Source: Hofstenia miamia (lineage: Eukaryota; Xenacoelomorpha; Acoela). Taken from it: a DNA stretch of 64,000 nt. A program made the translations under genes and the position numbers. The DNA lies in contig SCFE01000102.1 of assembly GCA_004352715.1 (NCBI GenBank), positions 807,746 through 871,745 of the forward strand, written 5' to 3'. The notes under the pieces were generated by a model. The model had not been told where the DNA came from. It was given only the letters and a program-made list of their open reading frames with translations, and made no database searches. Shown piece after piece: positions 21,299 to 32,063 of this stretch (the stretch's first letter is position 1; each line of letters begins with the position of its first letter).

Positions 21299-21600
21299 AG
21301 AGTTAAAAATGAATTTTTTAGAAAATTCTTAACTAATATCCACAATGATTCAATATCATTTGGACCTGTTTCAATGATTTCACTACTAAATGTGTTACGT
21401 ACGTAAGCAACAACTCCGACGCCTTTGTGAAATTTAACACATTCAGCTTTTCTGAAATTACAGATGTTTCTGTCCCTTCGATGATGTGTGAAGCCAGTTA
21501 TAGCCATGTAGTGATCAGGATGACTTGGTCGAATATGCGATTCTGTAATTAAACAGACATCAATCTTATGTTTATCATGATAACTTTATTTCCACCAGGA
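21295..21600 (-). pseudogene. LINE C endonuclease, N-terminal part
   Basis: The minus strand gives PKIILINAMSVLCDLPGG, the start of an APE-type endonuclease. After a frame change it gives VCLITESHIRPSHPDHY, MAITGFTHHRRDRN and GVGVVAYVRNTFSSEII, ending NDIESLWILV. The E of TES is a catalytic glutamate of the APE fold. The frame stops at the piggyBac right end, and its continuation (VSYHPPRHQ) is found at 18,960. Confidence 0.75.
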
Positions 21601-21639
21601 AGATCACATAATACAGACATTGCATTAATTAGAATTATC

Positions 21640-21948
21640 TTGGGGAAAGTACATTTTTCTAGTCATATCTCTTTTTCTGAGTTAGAAGGATTATCAATTT
21701 TTGCAGAAAGTTTACGGACCTGTTCTTTGAAAATCGGACACTTTGATGACATAGTTCCATATGTTATGCATCATTTTTGAAATTTCTTCATTTGAAGAGG
21801 ACTCACAATTTAGGCATTTTAAGGTATTTTCTTTACAAACTTTTGAAAAATATGAATCTCCACATTTATAGCATTCGGGTTGACTTTCTTTGCACTGCAT
21901 GCTTGAATGATTAAATAGCAAGGATCGTGAATTGCCGTGGTTTGACAA
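21640..21948 (-). pseudogene. LINE C ORF1 end with CCHC zinc knuckle
   Basis: The minus strand carries ECYKCGDSYFSKVCKENTLK then CLNCES, i.e. CxxC with further Cys, the gag-like zinc knuckle region of LINE ORF1 proteins, followed by KCPIFKEQVRKLSAKID after a frame change. ORF1 proteins bind RNA and chaperone reverse transcription. Its position just before the endonuclease start is as expected for ORF1 then ORF2. Confidence 0.65.
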
Positions 21949-22149
21949 TATCTTTTATGTAAAAAAATTTATTGGAGAGAGTAATAAATTTTTTTTTCAA
22001 ATATATAATTGTTTTTTTTTAAAAGAACGAAAATCAATACATATAAAATTAACATTACAATGATTGTTTTTTTGGGTGATTGATTGAAAAACTTGCATAA
22101 TGGTTGAGTTTGTGTTCCAGATGTCACAGATTAGACAAGAATTGCTTGA

Positions 22150-24280
22150 ACACTAACCACCATATCTTGATAAAAGAAGTGTAGCATTTCCCCGTTGTAA
22201 AATTCCTGACAATTGCTGGAAAAAATATGTAGAAATCGTATTCAGATCGCAAGAGGCACTTCTGGCGGAAGACATAAAAGACATCTTGGAGAATACTTTG
22301 ATAGCAATTGGTGACCATCCTCCTAAAGCTTCCACTGATAGTGGTATGAAGGATATACCAGCTGCTGAACATGATTCTGCGTATTTAGTGAGCTTTCGGT
22401 TGTCTGAAACTTCCAGAGCATGACCAGCATTAGTACCCGCAAGAGAAACAATCGAAGGCTGTAGTNNNNNNNNNNNNNNNNNNNNNNNNNNNNNNNNNNN
22501 NNNNNNNNNNNNNNNNNNNNNNNNNNNNNNNNNNNNNNNNNNNNNNNNNNNNNNNNNNNNNNNNNNNNNNNNNNNNNNNNNNNNNNNNNNNNNNNNNNNN
22601 NNNNNNNNNNNNNNNNNNNNNNNNNNNNNNNNNNNNNNNNNNNNNNNNNNNNNNNNNNNNNNNNNNNNNNNNNNNNNNNNNNNNNNNNNNNNNNNNNNNN
22701 NNNNNNNNNNNNNNNNNNNNNNNNNNNNNNNNNNNNNNNNNNNNNNNNNNNNNNNNNNNNNNNNNNNNNNNNNNNNNNNNNNNNNNNNNNNNNNNNNNNN
22801 NNNNNNNNNNNNNNNNNNNNNNNNNNNNNNNNNNNNNNNNNNNNNNNNNNNNNNNNNNNNNNNNNNNNNNNNNNNNNNNNNNNNNNNNNNNNNNNNNNNN
22901 NNNNNNNNNNNNNNNNNNNNNNNNNNNNNNNNNNNNNNNNNNNNNNNNNNNNNNNNNNNNNNNNNNNNNNNNNNNNNNNNNNNNNNNNNNNNNNNNNNNN
23001 NNNNNNNNNNNNNNNNNNNNNNNNNNNNNNNNNNNNNNNNNNNNNNNNNNNNNNNNNNNNNNNNNNNNNNNNNNNNNNNNNNNNNNNNNNNNNNNNNNNN
23101 NNNNNNNNNNNNNNNNNNNNNNNNNNNNNNNNNNNNNNNNNNNNNNNNNNNNNNNNNNNNNNNNNNNNNNNNNNNNNNNNNNNNNNNNNNNNNNNNNNNN
23201 NNNNNNNNNNNNNNNNNNNNNNNNNNNNNNNNNNNNNNNNNNNNNNNNNNNNNNNNNNNNNNNNNNNNNNNNNNNNNNNNNNNNNNNNNNNNNNNNNNNN
23301 NNNNNNNNNNNNNNNNNNNNNNNNNNNNNNNNNNNNNNNNNNNNNNNNNNNNNNNNNNNNNNNNNNNNNNNNNNNNNNNNNNNNNNNNNNNNNNNNNNNN
23401 NNNNNNNNNNNNNNNNNNNNNNNNNNNNNNNNNNNNNNNNNNNNNNNNNNNNNNNNNNNNNNNNNCAGTTGAAAAAATAGCGTCCCTGAGTCGATCATGG
23501 CGCGCAATTCTTTCACCATCAACCGCGCAGGACATGACATGATCACCGAATAAATCCAAAGGCTTAAAGCATTTTGGACATTTTTTGTCATCATTAATTA
23601 AGGGGATGCCAAGCCGATAACAAAGCAAAATTCGGAATTCTGCAGGATCGAAAGAAAGACCAAGTGATTTCAAGGGAATGGCAGCCAACCAATCCCCACT
23701 TCCTGGTATGGAACAAGAGAGAAGTCTTGTTTTATCGCGAGGAGACAAACTGGAGGATAAACAAGAATTCTGGCTAACTTGCTGTAAAAGTGAACAAATA
23801 GACTTCTGTGCTTTAATAATAAAATGATTTTTCAAAATTTGTTCTATTACCTTTATACCAATTTTTAAAATTGCAGCAGAGTCACAAGATTTAACTTGGT
23901 AGGAAAACAAAAGAGAGAATATAGAAGTATCATTAAGTATTCCAGGATTCTGTGTAGCAAATTCAGATCGGAATTTTTCTTTTTCTGGTTTTTTGTAAAT
24001 ACTTGGTATATATGAAATAGAAAAAACAGGGTAGATTTTTCTCCTGATATGGGGCATATTCAGCCTTTTTTAATGTGTCTACCACAGAATCAATAGGATT
24101 GTTTTTTAGGAATTCTAAGTAAAGCCTTACCTAAAGCAGTAGCTTCAATACCGTGGAGAGTTAGTGAGTTGGAAGGGAGGGGGAGTTCTTTGAAAAGGGT
24201 ATTTTTCCAATAATTTAAGGAATTAGGATCAGGGCGAGAAGCACTTAATTTAACAGAAATCAAATGAAACATCTATATAA
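22150..24280 (-). pseudogene. LINE D: C-terminal part of an RT element with CCHC and distal domain
   Basis: The minus strand (24,057 to 23,466) contains RDKTRLLSCSIPGSGDWLAA, AIPLKSLGLSFDPAEFRILL and CPKCFKPLDLFGDHVMSCA, then ERIARHDRLRDAIF. This is a CCHC finger (CPKC...H...C) with the RH..LRD motif that precedes a restriction-like endonuclease in a widespread invertebrate RT family. A gap of exactly 1,000 Ns (22,466-23,465) hides the RPDG...WDV core. Beyond it the conserved tail reads AGHALEVSDNRKLTKYAESC, FIPLSVEALGGWSPIAIKVF and LSGILQRGNATLLLSRYGG. Upstream, 24,272-24,090 (LPSNSLTLHGIEATALGKAL) belongs to the same protein after a frame break. RT itself is absent, cut off where LINE B begins at 24,281. 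Confidence 0.7.
22466..23465. other. Assembly gap of 1,000 Ns
   Basis: A round-number gap of unknown true length within LINE D. Open frames that cross it are not evidence of coding. Confidence 0.98.
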
Positions 24281-24388
24281 GAGTTGCTTTTTACAATATA
24301 AAAATAGAAATAAAGGTACACAACACATACAAAAATAATATTTACAAAAATAATTACAATTACTAACTTGGGTTATGGCGAATTTCGG

Positions 24389-24583
24389 TTAGATGTGGTC
24401 TATTGAACAATCACTATTATAAAATTTAAAACCTCGCCATTTGTATATAAGCCTTTCCTTTGTATAACTACAGAAGTATTTTTTAATTTCGTTTTTGAAT
24501 ACTCTTAATTTATGTATTTGTTTTATAGATTTAGTTAAATGATTCCATGTATTTATTGATGTTTTGAGAAATGAATTTTTCAT
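24389..24583 (-). pseudogene. LINE B ORF2 C-terminal tail
   Basis: The frame MKNSFLKTSINTWNHLTKSI ... WRGFKFYNSDCSIDHI ends the ORF2 of this family. The same ending (FYNSDYSINKN or FYNPDYSFNRD) closes the copies at 33.25 kb and 10.05 kb, which ties the three together. Confidence 0.7.
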
Positions 24584-24880
24584 TATTTTCTTGTTATATA
24601 AAAGAGGCTTAATTTTTAGGGTTCTATGATTATGTCTTAGAAATATTTTAGAAGATAGAAATTTGGATTTGTGGTATGGAACAATATTATTAAATATTTT
24701 AAAGAAAGTAGTTAATATATTTTTATAAATGATGCATTGTGGATTTAGAAAAAGTTTTGTTAATTTTTTTATTACTGTTATATATATATATGATTAACTA
24801 TTTTTATAGCCCAATTTATTTGTACATTGATTTTATTCAAAAGTTGTTGATTTATGTCAGTATATAGTATGTTTCTATAA

Positions 24881-25796
24881 TTAAAAGTGACTTAGTATTA
24901 ATGTGTGAATTAATTGAATCTTTGTTTTGGTTGGAAGTTGTTGAGATATATTGCTGAGAGCCTTAATTGAAATAGCCATTTTCTTAATAACACAAGTTAT
25001 TTGTTTTGTAAAATTAAGTTGAGAATCAAAAATGATACCTAAATATTTAAAAGAATTATCTTGTTCTATGTATGTTTCATTAAATTTCAATTTAAATTGT
25101 GAACTATTTGTGGAATTATTGTTAGATTTAGGTCTAATTAAGCAAAATTGACTCTTAGCAGGGTTTATTCTTAGTTTTAGTGAAGCAAAATATTCTGCAA
25201 GAGTGCAATTTTCTTCGAGAACTTTTATAGCAATTTCAGGAGACTTATGTGAACTAAATAGCACAGTATCATCAGCAGATTGTATAACATTACAAGTAGA
25301 ATGATTGCTCAAATCATTTACATACATACTGAATAGTAACGGTCCTAAAATTGTTCCTTGTGGAACACCATTTTTAATAAAAATCCAGTCAGAAAGAATT
25401 CCACTTACTCTTTGTTTACGATTATGGAGATAGCTGCTTATTAGGTCTGCACTGAGAAGCCCAGAATGTTTATTTTTTAGTTAATATGTGGTGGTCGATA
25501 GAGTCAAATGCTTTTGATATATCTAGACATGCAACTGCTGAACACACATCAATGTTTATGCTATTTCTCCAATTTTCGGTAGTTGTTAACAATGCATCAT
25601 TTGTATAAATATATTTACGAAAACCATATTGATTTTGAGAAGACAGATTATGTTTATATAAATATTCATTAATTTGATTGAAAAGAAGTCTTTTAAAAAT
25701 CTTACTAATTGGCGATGTAACAGAAATCGGTCTATGGTTCAAACAATTTTTTGGGTCAACATTTTTAAATAATGGAGTAATATTAGCCAATTTCAA
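24881..25796 (-). pseudogene. LINE B reverse transcriptase
   Basis: Two open pieces broken by a frameshift. The upstream one (25,796-25,470) reads NHRPISVTSPISKIFKRLLF, QNQYGFRKYIYTNDALLTTT and VACLDISKAFDSIDHHIL, i.e. RT motifs up to the first catalytic Asp. The gap holds GVPQG-type residues (about 25,370-25,330: NGVPQGTILGPLLF by conceptual reading). The second piece (25,327-24,881) begins YVNDLSNHSTCNVIQSADD; the catalytic box is SADD rather than YADD. Wording is close to Jockey/CR1-type RTs. Confidence 0.8.
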
Positions 25797-26170
25797 TTGG
25801 TCAGGAAAAGTCGAATGTCTAATGCACGCGTTTATAATGTATGAAAGTGGTTCAGCTATTATATCTGGAGCAATTTTTAGAGACCAAGTTGGGATAATGG
25901 AGGGACCACTAGATTTGTATTTTAAAGATTGAATAGATTTGATAATTTCAAAATTAGTCCCGAATCTGAAAGAGAAGGGCGGGGTTTAGGATGAACTTGA
26001 TTGATCTTAAATGGAATATTTACTCCATCAAAATTGCCTAAGTTGCAAAATACTTTATTAAATATGTTACTCATTACCTTATTGTTAGTGATTACCTTTC
26101 CTTTATAATTTATTTTTTCGATTTTTTAATTTTTTATTTGTTTCTTATTTAATAGACTATTTATAACGGT

Positions 26171-26374
26171 TCACATACTTTTTTGAGAAGAGATGTTTTG
26201 ATATTCAGAACAGCAATATTTGTTGTAAGCTTTTCGTGTGTAAATATTACACAAATTACGTGCATTTTTATAAGCACTACAATTGTTTGCAGTTTCAGGA
26301 TTTTTGTATTCCTTCCATTTAAATTTCTTTTGTTCAATTAACTCTGATTTTGTATCAATCCATGGCTTAGACAA
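26171..26374 (-). pseudogene. LINE B linker between endonuclease and RT
   Basis: This frame starts MSKPWIDTKSELIEQKKFKW and has the PWI(T)...K basic pattern that joins endonuclease and RT in LINE ORF2 proteins. It supports continuity of the element between 26,560 and 25,800. Confidence 0.55.
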
Positions 26375-26559
26375 TTATCAATTTTTTTCAGAGTAAAAAT
26401 TTTCCTTTCAGGGCAACATATATCTAAATAGAATAAAAGAATTTTATTAAAGTTACTAATCATTTCATTGGGTGTTTGTGAAGAGTAAATTCTACTCCAA
26501 TTTTCGGTTTTTAAATTATAAGTTTTAAGAAATTTTCTTTTGATTTTTCTCTTATTTTA

Positions 26560-26905
26560 TCCAATATTTAGTTGGTTTGTTAATTTTTTGCTTATTAGAA
26601 TAAGTTATTACAAGGCAATGGTCAGAGTACGGAAATTCAGAACAAATGTATTTATTTAAAGGTTCATTTTCTGAAACCATAAAATAATCAATCAAGGTTT
26701 GGCTATTTGCAGAAAATCTGGATGGAATGCATTGATTTATTAGTGAAATGTTGAAAGTAAATTTTGTAGCTTAGATTTTTCAGTTATATTTAAAAAGTTC
26801 AAATTCCAGTCGCCCATTAACATTATATTTGTGTTATGACTTAATACTGTAATGATTTCATTTTCGATTTGTGCAAAGAATTTGTTCGAATGAGCTTTGT
26901 TTGTA
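26560..26905 (-). pseudogene. LINE B endonuclease, C-terminal half
   Basis: Conceptual reading gives FFAQIENEIITVLSHNTNIM followed by LMGDWNLN, then SRFSANSQTLIDYFMVSEN and FPYSDHCLVITYSN. GDWN, SQTLIDYF and SDHC (catalytic His) are the APE endonuclease motifs. Its 5' end overlaps, in a different frame, the ORF1-like open frame at 26,841-27,221, so the N-terminal half of the endonuclease is missing. Confidence 0.7.
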
Positions 26906-28057
26906 GATTTTGCTTAGGAGTAGCGATTTCTGCAAATGATGGTATTTTGCGATTTATCATTTTAGAAGCTGATTTATTTCTAGAATTGTCTTGCTTTCGT
27001 TGAGTAAGTAGTTCTCCAATAATTACATTCTTACAATTGGATATCATATTTAAAATCTCTTCTTTCATTCCTACTTTTATAGCACTTTTCGAATTGGAGG
27101 TCTTTATTACATTTTCTCTAAGCTTATCAAGTAGATTTGGAATGTTATTTTCTAAGTTTGAACTGTTGATTTTGGAAAATACAATTGTGTTACGCACCTG
27201 CTGGAGGACTTTTTGCCCCACACCCTTGTTAAAATTTTAACACTACACCACTGCAGAAGATATAAATAATAAAAAATTAGCATTTGAAGACGATAAACTG
27301 AATAATTAATTAAATTAAATTTAAAATAGTATTTCAAGATCTCTCGAACTAGAAACTAAAATTAAGTTGTATAACCTCCTTTATTGTAAGCAAAACAATG
27401 AAACAAACAAAAAAACAACAAATATGAGATTTCCCAATTAATATAAATATCGTTATCATTAGCAATAGCCATTCTATTGAACTTTATTTTACTAAATGGT
27501 TTATAAATTAGTTCAACAGAAATTTAAATACGAGTGCTGTGCCAAAATGATTAACGATGCAAATGTATTGATTTATTGTCTGACTAAATTGCACTTAGTG
27601 ACGAAACTATCATCTCAAGTACACAAAATGTCATCATAATCACCCAATTGATCGCCAATTGCTACAAACACTACACTATGCCGCTAGGACAAAAAGTATT
27701 TGTTAGCTTTTATCAAAAATATTAAATGATATTCATAGTAACTCTACGTACTTCAATAAAATATGTAAGTAAATTAGTGCACACTAACATTTATCATTTG
27801 AATAATTTTGATTGCAAAAATTGACACTCGTTTGAGGTCGATAGAGTTAAATGAAAACGTTTATTATTGCATTTTTATACTATTGAAGTTGGTACTATAA
27901 CATTTTGCAATACATTATTAGTTCAGTGCTAGGGTAGTTACAAATCTTGACCAAATTTCAATTCAATATATTAGTAAAGCAACTATACTTTGTTGGCCAA
28001 CACATAAAAAATACTGACAATAGAAGTGTGAATAACAGTATGTTTTTGTGTTATGAA
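26815..28057. repeat. Block A, first copy (second at 30,822-32,062)
   Basis: This block recurs almost unchanged at 30,822-32,062. Differences seen are one substitution (AAAGTATTTGTT against AAAGTAGTTGTT) and a 2-bp deletion (ACACATAAAAAA against ACACAAAAAA). The second copy is bounded by single Ns at 30,821 and 32,063. Allelic-level identity together with N joins points to unmerged haplotypes rather than a genomic repeat. Confidence 0.9.
26841..27221 (-). pseudogene. LINE B ORF1-like fragment, unrecognised
   Basis: This open stretch of 126 codons is basic and probably helical (LENNIPNLLDKLRENVIKTS; GMKEEILNMISNCKNVIIGE). It ends in RKIPSFAEIATPKQN, a phrase of the kind seen in LINE ORF1 proteins before their RNA-binding part. 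Its last codons overlap endonuclease sequence in another frame, so its true end has been lost. It occurs again at 30,848-31,228 through the assembly duplication. Confidence 0.45.
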
Positions 28058-29807
28058 TTGAAAACACATGAACCTGTTTTTGAGCGGTTCTTTGTTTGTC
28101 AGAAACAATTGTGGAATGTGTATATATTTGTATGATAATTAAAATATATAAAACAATCTAACATTATAAATTATTACTGTGATTTACATTGCTGTGGCAT
28201 TTAACCTTACGTAGAAAAAGTAAATAAGTAGTAAACTTTTTCTCTTAATGCCAAAAATACTTCTCTAGTAGGAGGTTTCAATCTTGTTTCAAATTTGTTA
28301 TGTTCTTTCCAATATCAGAGAAACTGAGCCGTTCAAACTTCTATATTTTTATAAATATTTCTTGAATTTTCCGTTTGTAAACACAACTTCTGTGAAGATT
28401 ATTAGCTTATATCTATAAAAATATTTGAAGCAAAATACCACAATTAAAAAATAAAACAACTCGATGTTTAGTTAAATTAATGAGAGAAGGGAAACGTAAT
28501 AAATATTCTAGGCTTATGAAGCTAGTATTTTCTTAAGTCTTGGATTTTTATAGGATTTCCTCACAAGTTAAGTAAAATATTGTCATTTTATCAGATAAAA
28601 CAAGAAATATTTCTAAATTTTGAATTGTGACATTAACGCAATTTCTTGGAATTTTCTAAACGGCCTGCAAACCGGTTCAAGTCCGCCGATAACTTGTTCC
28701 ATCTCTGGTCAGGATATGATTATGATATTAAATCGAAAAGATGCACAAAGATTCTTCATATCAGCACTATCAATTTGCAATGTTCAGCAAATTGTTGGCA
28801 TCATTATTTTGAAGACGTCATTAAGTCTCAAAATGTGGGTATTTTTTTGAAATATATTAAGCATTGTTTTTAACAGGTGGGAATATTGGAAATAATTGGC
28901 ATCAAGAAATATTTTTGCATAATAATTCACAAAAAAACTCTGTGAAAAACAATATTCTTTCGCAATTTTTTATTTTATGCATATGTACATTTATATTAAA
29001 TATATGTAATAAAATCTTCAAAAAATATCTGCTTGTATTAGTATAATTGACAGCTTAACCATATTCGAAATGGGCTTTTTGTGCACTTCAAGAATAACGA
29101 GTGAGGATTTCCTCCCCCATATCTAACTCTAGAATGGACGATGATAAAAACAAAACTGGACAAATATTTGTCCAAAAAATTTGATGCAATCATTATTTTT
29201 GATGACGTGTCAATCAAAATTTATAAATTTTGAAATATATTAAATATAGATATCAGCAGTTGGGAAAAATGAAATTCCTTAGAATCCGATCTTAACTTAT
29301 CAAATAAAATTTTCTTGTTTAGTTCATATAATTTTTTTCATGCTAACAATAATAAGTTCTCGTAAAAATTGCAAGACGACTCCCGGTTGCAAACAATAAC
29401 ATACATAAAATGAGATAGTTTTTTCTTAGGGTGATACGACCATTAATAAAGTTACTAATTCTCATTAAGAAAGTCCAAAACTTTTCGAACAATAATCAAA
29501 AGCTTAATAGTGGAGGAAAACCTAATGACACACTTGACAATGTATTGGATCTCATTTTAATTCAGACGTTTCCCCTTAAAGTTATCCTTTCTAATCTTCG
29601 CTACAGCATTACTAGCACAAACATCGTTTCATTGGATACTGAATTTTCCAAATTCATTTCCTTTTACACTAATATAGAACATGTCTTACGTACAACACTT
29701 GATGGCGTCCATTATTGCTATATAAAATGCCACGTTCGTAAATAGCAATCTATAAGCAGCATTCACAATCACTAAACATTGCACATTACTCACCTCTTCA
29801 ATAAATT
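28058..29807. other. Segment X, present once between blocks A and B
   Basis: This 1.75-kb segment lies between block A and block B in the first arrangement and is missing between their second copies. An ORF at 29,431-29,745 (plus, 104 codons) shows no motif I recognise. If the two arrangements are haplotypes, this is an insertion/deletion polymorphism or a contig gap at 32,063. Confidence 0.6.
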
Positions 29808-30820
29808 CCATCTCAGCATCACAAGTCAAAATTCTTCTAGACAATATATATTATCGCTAAGATAATCGTTAGTTAAATCAAATGATTTAGACAATTAGCA
29901 CTGCCTAACCAATTTCTTGTTACTAATTACAGTTTTAGCGATAGATTTAAATTGAGCAGTAGTTTTGATCAAAGTAGCAGTTTTATACACACTATGCAAT
30001 TTGACTCTAGCAACCGTTACACTGCTGAAGAGAAGGCGGACGCCTTCAACAAATTTGTTTGCTCTTAAGATTGCAACCTTCAATATTTTTTTTTATTGGA
30101 AAACATTTATGTGAGTGTCGGGACATTCTTTCTTCAGCTGATAAACACATTATGAAAACGCCGACACATCCAGAAAAAAGGAAACCCCTACTGATAAGCC
30201 AATGCACAAGAAAGTCGACAACCGTGATATCCTTAACCATTGGCCTGTAGTCTCTCTAAATCCTCAGTGTTCTTTGAACTTCGCTGTTCAAACGATAATA
30301 CCATATGGCTCCTAATAAACAAACCTGCAAACAGTATAGATTCAGAGGTAAGCGTTCAAGTCACTCAGTTATATTGTCACTTGAAAACGAAGAATAATTA
30401 CTATGTATTTGGATTATTCTAAGGCATCTGATTCTTCTTCAAAAAATTTATTATGGAATTGGAGGCGAGCGCGTGTCCTAAATTACTTCATATTTAGCGA
30501 GCGTTTCCAGTTATTGTCGATATCTATGGCGAATATATTGAAGCTATCACCGAAGTCCCTCTTGAGTAAACCTTGTCTCTCTGCTTTTTGTTATTTATAC
30601 AGGACTTGCAGGAGTAGTTCTGATCCGATTCTTTGGTATTTTGTTGTGCGTTCCTTCTGATACTAGCTTGTGAACTTACAGAGAAATAAACATAAGCATC
30701 CTAATTATGAATAGCGCAAGGGTTGCTCGAATCTAATATATTTCAGACCAGCTCAAACCCGATATTTATGGAAATCGGCATTTTTTATTGCTTGAGGTCT
30801 GCTTTAACAGAATTACAATA
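29808..30820. repeat. Block B, first copy (second at 32,064-33,076)
   Basis: Near-identical to 32,064-33,076, with substitutions such as CCCTCTTGAG against CCCTATTGAG and ACTTGCAGG against ACTTGAAGG. It holds only short overlapping ORFs on both strands that I cannot support as genes. Confidence 0.9.
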
Positions 30821-30821
30821 N

Positions 30822-32062
30822 CATTAACATTATATTTGTGTTATGACTTAATACTGTAATGATTTCATTTTCGATTTGTGCAAAGAATTTGTTCGAATGA
30901 GCTTTGTTTGTAGATTTTGCTTAGGAGTAGCGATTTCTGCAAATGATGGTATTTTGCGATTTATCATTTTAGAAGCTGATTTATTTCTAGAATTGTCTTG
31001 CTTTCGTTGAGTAAGTAGTTCTCCAATAATTACATTCTTACAATTGGATATCATATTTAAAATCTCTTCTTTCATTCCTACTTTTATAGCACTTTTCGAA
31101 TTGGAGGTCTTTATTACATTTTCTCTAAGCTTATCAAGTAGATTTGGAATGTTATTTTCTAAGTTTGAACTGTTGATTTTGGAAAATACAATTGTGTTAC
31201 GCACCTGCTGGAGGACTTTTTGCCCCACACCCTTGTTAAAATTTTAACACTACACCACTGCAGAAGATATAAATAATAAAAAATTAGCATTTGAAGACGA
31301 TAAACTGAATAATTAATTAAATTAAATTTAAAATAGTATTTCAAGATCTCTCGAACTAGAAACTAAAATTAAGTTGTATAACCTCCTTTATTGTAAGCAA
31401 AACAATGAAACAAACAAAAAAACAACAAATATGAGATTTCCCAATTAATATAAATATCGTTATCATTAGCAATAGCCATTCTATTGAACTTTATTTTACT
31501 AAATGGTTTATAAATTAGTTCAACAGAAATTTAAATACGAGTGCTGTGCCAAAATGATTAACGATGCAAATGTATTGATTTATTGTCTGACTAAATTGCA
31601 CTTAGTGACGAAACTATCATCTCAAGTACACAAAATGTCATCATAATCACCCAATTGATCGCCAATTGCTACAAACACTACACTATGCCGCTAGGACAAA
31701 AAGTAGTTGTTAGCTTTTATCAAAAATATTAAATGATATTCATAGTAACTCTACGTACTTCAATAAAATATGTAAGTAAATTAGTGCACACTAACATTTA
31801 TCATTTGAATAATTTTGATTGCAAAAATTGACACTCGTTTGAGGTCGATAGAGTTAAATGAAAACGTTTATTATTGCATTTTTATACTATTGAAGTTGGT
31901 ACTATAACATTTTGCAATACATTATTAGTTCAGTGCTAGGGTAGTTACAAATCTTGACCAAATTTCAATTCAATATATTAGTAAAGCAACTATACTTTGT
32001 TGGCCAACACAAAAAATACTGACAATAGAAGTGTGAATAACAGTATGTTTTTGTGTTATGAA
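30822..32062. repeat. Block A, second copy
   Basis: Probable duplicate contig or alternative haplotype of 26,815-28,057, between single-N joins. Everything in it, including the ORF1-like frame at 30,848-31,228, should be counted once. Confidence 0.88.
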
Positions 32063-32063
32063 N

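Larger units (their letters stand above)
15790..21950 (-). mobile_element. LINE C: nested non-LTR retrotransposon broken by two DNA transposons
   Basis: Minus-strand pieces line up in the right order for one element. They are an ORF1 zinc-knuckle end (21,948-21,640), the endonuclease N-terminal half (about 21,600-21,300), the endonuclease C-terminal half (18,960-18,803 and from 18,452), the RT N-terminal half, and the RT with a YADD box (about 15,970). The endonuclease is split twice, by a piggyBac-like insert (about 18,962-21,298) and a hAT-like MITE (18,453-18,794). The EN-to-RT part is also duplicated in tandem. Frameshifts show it is dead. Confidence 0.7.
24281..27240 (-). mobile_element. 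LINE B copy 2: longest copy, ORF1 fragment to 3' UTR
   Basis: On the minus strand this copy reads from an ORF1-like fragment (27,221) through the APE endonuclease (about 26,900-26,560), RT (25,800-24,880), the C-terminal tail (24,583-24,389), and a 3' UTR shared with the copies at 10.1 kb and 33.1 kb. Frameshifts and stops are scattered throughout. The (TA)n-type 3' tail is replaced by an A-rich end at about 24,290. Confidence 0.75.

Noticed and set aside
22323-23594. A 423-codon minus-strand frame across the 1,000-N gap
   Set aside because: Most of its length is Ns. The flanking residues are out-of-frame shadows of the LINE D protein.
30046-30250. Mutually overlapping plus and minus ORFs at 30.05-30.25 kb, repeated at 32.30-32.51 kb
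   Set aside because: The repetition comes from the block B assembly duplication, so it is not evidence of conservation.
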